In this document: positions 59,196-64,000 of the stretch, piece after piece
Position numbering within the stretch: position 1 is the stretch's first letter
How the letters are laid out: the number at the start of each line of letters is the position of its first letter
The notes under the pieces: generated by a model
The model's input: only the letters and a program-made list of their open reading frames with translations
The model's database searches: none
Told to the model about the DNA's origin: nothing
Program-made: the position numbers and the translations under genes
Source: Pelecanus crispus
Taxonomy: Eukaryota; Chordata; Aves; Pelecaniformes; Pelecanidae
Length of the DNA stretch: 64,000 bases
Assembly: GCF_030463565.1 (NCBI RefSeq)
Contig: NC_134660.1
Coordinates: 2,307,501-2,371,500, forward strand
Direction: 5' to 3'

Positions 59196-59778
59196 TTGTT
59201 TGAGCTCAGCTTTATTCACACCCCACAGCACACCTGGGCGAGGGGGAGGGGGGTCGCATCCCGGGGGGGGGCCCCCCAGCCCCTCTTGGCATGGCGGGGG
59301 GGCACCCCCCGCCCCAAGGCACCGCTCCAGCCCCACACATCACATTCTCTGCCGCCCCTCCCCCTGCAAAAGCCAGCCAGGGGGGCTGAGCAAGGCCCCC
59401 CCCGGCCGCCCACGGCCCCCCCCCCGGCACCGCGGGCCCCGGCAGCCATTGCCACCTCGCGGCTGCCGTGCTCCACGGCAGCGAGGGCCCCAGGCTCAGC
59501 ACTGGCAGCCGGGGCGGGGGGGGGGGGCCAAAGGGGGGGTCCACAGCTGCTTTTGGCCCCTTGCAACCGGCAGCGGGGATGCCCAGGCCCCCCCAGGGAG
59601 AGGAGATTGGGGGCGGGGGGGGGGTGGAGAGAAACGCAAACCTCAGAAGGCAACGAGGCGGGGGAAGGAGGCCATGGCCGGGGCGGGGGGGCCGGGGGTT
59701 CACTTGGCACAGGGCAGGGCAGGACCCCGGGGTGTGGGGGGGTGCGAAGGGCCGCGCTCCCCGCCCCCCCCGGCAGCT
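59195..59778 (-). terminator. PGAP3: PGAP3 3' UTR and poly(A) signal
   Basis: Plus-strand TTTATT at 59211-59216 reads AATAAA on the minus strand, about 565 nt after the PGAP3 stop. It is within about 510 bp of the PNMT signal on the other strand, so the two genes are tail to tail. Confidence 0.8.
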
Positions 59779-62700
59779 CTAGTCCACTTTGAAGAGGTCG
59801 GAGTTGGCCCTCAGGAGGTAGAGGCTGTCGTCCACCAAAAAACTGCAGAGAAGGAGGGGAAATGTGGGGGCTGCCAGGGCGGGGGGGGGCTCAGTTCCAC
59901 AGCCCCCCGGCCTTGGGGAGGCCCCGCCGGCTGTGGGGGGAAAGTGGAGAATCAGGGGAGCCCTAAACCCACCCCCCCCGAGCACCCCCCCCGAGACCCC
60001 GGGGCCCCTGGGGAGCAGCAGCGGGGTCCCCTCCAGCACCCCACAGACAAGAAGGGGGGCCCCCAGCACCCTGATTTCAAGGGGGGGGGCACTGTGCATC
60101 CCATGGGCCAGAGAGAGGCCCCCAGCACCCGATGGGAACCAGAGGGGAGCACTGAGCATCCCATGCACCAAAGGGGGGTGCCCCTTAGCACCCCAATTTC
60201 AAGAGGGGCGCACCCAGCGCAGCATGGGCAAGAGAGGGGCACCCAGCACCCCGTGGGCGAGAGCGGGTTCCCTAGCACCTCAGTTTCAAGGGTGGGACTC
60301 CCAGCACCCCACAGGAAACAGAGGGGTCTCCAGCACCCCAATTTCAAGAGAGGGGCACTCAGCACCCTGTGGGAAAGCCTGGGGCCCCAGGCACCCATAT
60401 TTGAAGAGGGGGGGGCCCGCCAGCACCCTGCAGGGAAGGGGTGCCGGGGCGGGGGGCACTGACCTGTAGAAGAGGACGTTGAGGGGGATGGTGCCGATGT
60501 GCCAGAGCGCGTGGGCGTCCAGCACCCAAAAGAGGGGGGGGAAATCGAGGAGCTCCAGCAGCGCCAGCGCCTGCAGCAGCAGCACCACGGCCGCGCACTT
60601 CCAGACGTGGGGCAGGCGCGGGCGGTTCCGCAGGCACCACCGCAGCCACCACGCCAGGTTGAGGAGCCCTGGGGACACGGGGACAGCGGGGGGGGACACA
60701 CAGGGAGAAGGGGAGCACCCGCCCGCAGGCACAGCCCCCGGTTCCAGCCCCTCCCTGGTCTCAGCCTTACCGATCGCCGCGTTCGCGGCCATGTTGTAGC
60801 CGTAGTCGAAGCGGACGAGGGTCAGGTAGGAGATGTGGCAGGCGAGGAAGAGGAGGAGGAAGGCCCTGAAGATGCTGATTAAGGCTGGCCGCTGCAGCCC
60901 CACTGTCCTGGGGGGAGGGCGAGGAGGAGGAGGAGGAAGGCATCGCTCACAGCCCCGGGGACCGGCCACCGCCGGCGTCCCCAGTGCCCTACCCCACGGC
61001 TCGGTGCCCCACGGCGCTGGCAGGGCTCACCTGACGCAGCACAGGTACACGGAGTGCAGGACGACGGCCGAAGCGCAGAAATAGTCCAGTTTCTGTGGGA
61101 TCGGGGCCGGGTGAGCCGTGCCGGCACCTCGAGGAGGGCCAGGGCACACAGGTGTCCCCGACCCCGAGCGGGGCTGAATGACAGGACCCCAGCACGGGTT
61201 TGGGGACAGAGGGTGACAAACCCGCGGTCACGCCGGCTCTGTGGGGTGCCACTCACCTCCGTCACAGCCGTGTCCCTCGTGTGGAAAACGGTGGACCAGA
61301 ACCAGGCGTTTAAGGAGACCTGCGGGAGAAGCGGAATCCCGGAGTGAGGGGGGGGAGAAGCTGAGCGGCCCCCGCTGCCAGCTAAGTGCCAGCTCCCCGG
61401 CTGGGTCACGTTCCCCCCTCAGCAGCTCGTCAGCCTCATTAAGTAAGACGAGTGCCCCAAAAATTGGATGCGGAGGCACCGGCGGCCGGGGCAGCGGCAG
61501 CAGCCGGAGCCGTGCAGGGTTTGCTGATCAGCTGGTTATCGAAAAGCCCTCGAGACTCTGCGCTCTGGCAGAAGATGCCCGGGAAGAGCTGCTGGCCTGG
61601 TGCCGCTCTGCCAGCGCAGGCTGTGCCCCCCAAAGCCCCCCGGTCGTCCTGGGAGGTCCCTGCAATGAGGGGAGACCACAGGGCCTGCAAGAAGACCCTC
61701 AGACAGAGCAGCGAGGACATGGGGCGCAGCACAGCCCCCCAGGGAGGGGAAAGTGGGGGTCAGGGCTCACCCAGGCAAAGGCGACGCAGGTGGGGTACAT
61801 GGGGGAGGCTGGGGGGACGGCGGCTTTGTAGCGCAGCAGCATGATGAAGCTGGCGAGGCCGTTGAGGAAGGAGGCGAAGGCGGAGGCCGGCTCCTGGAAG
61901 AACAGGAACCGCGAGAAGGGCCACTGCAACGGAGAACGGCGGCGTCAGCGGGCGGAGGGGGACCCCAGCAACCCCCCTGCTCCCCCCTCCACTCACCTTG
62001 CCGTGGAACTGGGGTACCCTGTGGCCGCCCTGGACGTAGAGCCGCACCGTCAGCCACATGCACTCGTACTTGCAGTCGTCATGGCAGGTCCAGCCTGCAG
62101 CCGGCGAGACGAAGCGGTGGGAGGGGGCAGCCGGCACGGCCCCTGTCCTGGCCGCTGAGTCCCTCCCAGTCCCTCCCAGTATGGACCATCAGGCTGCATG
62201 GTCAGACCACGATAGGCACTGGGAGTGCCAGGTCCCAGCTCGGGTGAGGGGGAGCTGGGTGGGGTTCACTCTGTGTGGCTGGGGGACCCTCCGCTGTGCT
62301 GGGTGCAAGCAGGACACCCCAGCCTTCCCGAGGGGGCTCCCAGCAACCCCCAGCACGACTCAGTGTCCCCCAAATGGTCCAGTGACCCCCATAATGGCCC
62401 AATAGAGGCCAGCACCTCCCCCAGCAAAGTCCAGTGGCCCCCGGTATGGCTCAGTGACCTCCCCAGAACAGCCCAGTGACTCCCCAGAATGGCCCAGCAC
62501 AGCCCATTACCCCACTATACAGCCCAGTGCCTCCCAGCATGACCCCAGCATGGCCCAATAGCCACCAGCATGGTCCAGTGGCCACCAGTACAGCCCAAGT
62601 GCCTCCCAACACAGCCCCAGCATGGCCTAATGCCCCCCAGCATGGCCTCAGTATGACCCAGTGACCCCCAGCACGGCCCAGTGACCCCCAGCACGGTCCC

Positions 62701-63234
62701 CAGTATGGCCCAGTGCCTCCCAGTACAGCTCAGCACCCCTCAGCGTGGCCACAGCCAGACCCAGCGCCTCCCAGCTCGGCCCCAGTACAGCCCAGCACCC
62801 CCCAGTACAGCCTCAGGACACCCCAGTACTCCCCAGTCCAGCCCCAGTGCGGCCCAGTGCCTCCCAGTACGGCCCGGTGCCCCGGCCCCGCCCGCCCAAC
62901 CCCCCGCTGCGGAGGCGTGGCCTCTGCGAGGGGCATGGCTTCCGAGTGGGCGCGGCCTCCCCGAGGGGCGGGACCTGCCAGCCGCGGGGGCGCGGCCCAG
63001 CCCGGCAGCCAATGGGCGCGGGGTGGGGGCGGTACCTGTCAGGCCCATGTAGAGCGGCTGGCGGGCGCGGAAGTGCCGCAGCGCCGCCCCCGAGCAGTTC
63101 TGCCGCTCGCAGCGGCCCAGGCACTCGCGGTACAGCGGTTCCCGGTCCCCCTGAGAGGCCCGGGCCGGGCCTGGCGCCGCCGCTGCCCCCAGCAGCAGCA
63201 GCAGCGCGGCCCGCGCCGCGCCGCCGGCCGCCAT
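59779..63234 (-). CDS. PGAP3: PGAP3, GPI-specific phospholipase A2-like membrane protein (326 aa)
   Basis: Golgi membrane protein that removes the unsaturated sn-2 fatty acid from GPI anchors during lipid remodelling (yeast Per1 family, CREST superfamily). Exons in transcript order: 63234-63036, 62094-61997, 61923-61771, 61319-61257, 61092-61031, 60907-60771, 60668-60464, 59842-59779. All are GT-AG and in phase (981 nt). A signal peptide (1 to about 26, [16 protein letters not shown]) is followed by a Cys-rich luminal region ([34 protein letters not shown]) and about seven membrane segments. Conserved metal/catalytic-type residues appear as STVFHTRDT (exon 4) and DAHALWH (exon 7). It ends FKVD; human ends FKLD and is 320 aa. 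The ATG at 63234 is chosen because translation gives the signal peptide directly; an in-frame upstream GTG is not needed. It is head-to-head with the expected ERBB2 beyond the right edge. Confidence 0.97.
60000..60440 (-). repeat. Irregular minisatellite in PGAP3 intron 7
   Basis: Units built of CCCAGCACCCCATGGG, AGAGAGGGGC and ATTTCAAG words at about 40-60 bp spacing, about nine copies, lie next to the last exon. Confidence 0.7.
62340..62880 (-). repeat. About 20-bp minisatellite in PGAP3 intron 1
   Basis: Diverged repeats of CCCAGTGCCTCCCAGTACAG and CCCAGCACGGCCCAGTGACC run for about 540 bp. 62880-63035 is GC-box-rich (GGGGCGGGACC, GCCAATGGGCGCGGG) and probably belongs to the promoter CpG island. 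Confidence 0.85.
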
Positions 63235-63400
63235 CGCCGCCCGGCCCGGCCCCGCCACTTCCGGCCCACCCCGGAAACGGTGGCGGCGCGGGGCATCATG
63301 GGATATAGCGCCTCCGCCGGCGTCCTGCGCAGAGGCTCATGGGATATATCCCCCCCGGCGCCCTGCGCAGAGGCTCATGGGATATATCCCCCCACTCGCC
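63235..63400 (-). promoter_or_regulatory. PGAP3: PGAP3 promoter with three ATGGGATATA copies
   Basis: TATA-less GC-rich promoter. ETS words CACTTCCGG and CCGGAAAC (about 63256-63277) lie just upstream of the start codon. The word (GCA/GC)TCATGGGATATA occurs three times, at 63293-63307, 63335-63348 and 63373-63386. The last two lie in an approximately 38-bp direct repeat that also contains CCTGCGCAGAG. The word resembles the ZNF143/THAP11 site (GCATNNTGGGA), a known promoter element. Confidence 0.55.
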
Positions 63401-64000
63401 TACTGCGTGTCCCGGGGGGTTGCTGGGCCCCGGGGGGTGCGGGGTTCCTTGGCGGGGCTCGGGGCCAGGCCAGGGCCTGGGGGCAGCGTGGCCTGGTCTG
63501 CCTCGCCTCGGGGTGGGCCCTGCAGGCCCCGGCCATGTGGGACCCCAGGCAGGGGCCGTGGGGCGAGGACCCCGAGGCGGCCGCTCTCCCACGGGGTGCC
63601 AATGGCTGGGGATGGGGGGACGGGGGGGACGTGCTGCCCCCAGCCCCGCTGTGCCGTCCCCTGGGGCGGCCGCCATCCTGGCTTGGGGTGGCGGTGATGG
63701 GCCGGCTCCCCGCTCCCATCCCCACCGAGCCGTCCCCATGGAGCCGTCACCCCTGGGTGCACGGGGTCCCGGCCCCCCAGCACTGGGACCCCCTTCTCCA
63801 TCCTAGCCGGGTGCCGGCTCATTCCTCGGGGGCTACGGTGGCACCTGTGGGAGCACGGATGGGGCGGCCAATGGGGACATGGCGGCCAGAACCAGCCCCA
63901 TGTGGGGATCCCATCTCGGCCCCCCGGCACGGCTGCTCCTGGCCGCGACGCCGTGCTCGATCCGGCCAGGGGGTCCGGACGGAGCTGGGCGTGCGCGGGG
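63400..64000. other. Right-edge intergenic DNA upstream of PGAP3
   Basis: GC-rich DNA without a recognisable exon. By human synteny ERBB2 should start further right on the plus strand, but nothing of it is visible here. Confidence 0.35.

Noticed and set aside
63235-63258. PGAP3 start eight residues upstream
   Set aside because: The upstream codon is GTG; the ATG at 63234 gives a normal signal peptide.

Overview
This window is genomic DNA from an amniote vertebrate, most likely a bird microchromosome or a similarly GC-rich sauropsid chromosome. The evidence is spliced genes with GT-AG introns, vertebrate-only proteins, very high GC, very short introns, many minisatellites and G-runs, one old CR1-type LINE remnant and no mammalian-type SINEs. 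Gene content and order match the human 17q12 ERBB2 locus: NEUROD2 (-), PPP1R1B (+), STARD3 (+), TCAP (+), PNMT (+), PGAP3 (-). The CDK12 side would lie left of the window and ERBB2 right of it. This locus is known on a chicken microchromosome; the exact species cannot be named from the sequence.

Layout. 1-9.2 kb is gene-poor, CpG-rich DNA 3' of NEUROD2. It holds an unexplained TATA/CCAAT promoter at about 430-540, several AT-rich islands dense in POU, homeodomain and E-box motifs, a perfect AAGGG array and an AAT array. NEUROD2 is coded at 9249-10322 (-) by one coding exon, with a non-coding first exon near 11.55 kb. 11.9-25.1 kb is intergenic, with three strong enhancer-like islands (17.1, 17.9 and 19.6 kb), a CA-rich block, an RFX-like array and a large 16-bp minisatellite. 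PPP1R1B (DARPP-32) spans 25344-29283 in seven coding exons. STARD3 runs from a CpG promoter near 30.3 kb to 51.1 kb with 14 coding exons. TCAP (53119-54155) and PNMT (55656-58601) follow on the same strand, each with a TATA box. PGAP3 (59779-63234) is convergent with PNMT and starts from a CpG promoter facing the right edge.

The genes are neighbours by ancient synteny, not one pathway. NEUROD2 is a neuronal bHLH factor, DARPP-32 a dopamine-signalling PP1 inhibitor, STARD3 a late-endosomal sterol carrier, TCAP the sarcomeric telethonin, PNMT the adrenaline-forming methyltransferase and PGAP3 a GPI-anchor remodelling enzyme. The AT-rich islands around NEUROD2 look like its regulatory landscape.

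Most notable: a near-perfect 47-bp-arm inverted repeat 18 bp inside PPP1R1B intron 1; an apparent 7-bp frameshift in the last STARD3 exon; a GC-AG intron in STARD3; an unusually short TCAP (134 aa); a pair of ~110-bp diverged elements in two STARD3 introns; an exact tandem POU octamer; a roughly 20-bp sequence scattered at least nine times; and an orphan promoter at the left edge. No endogenous retrovirus, Polinton, toxin gene, tRNA, rRNA or CRISPR array was recognised.
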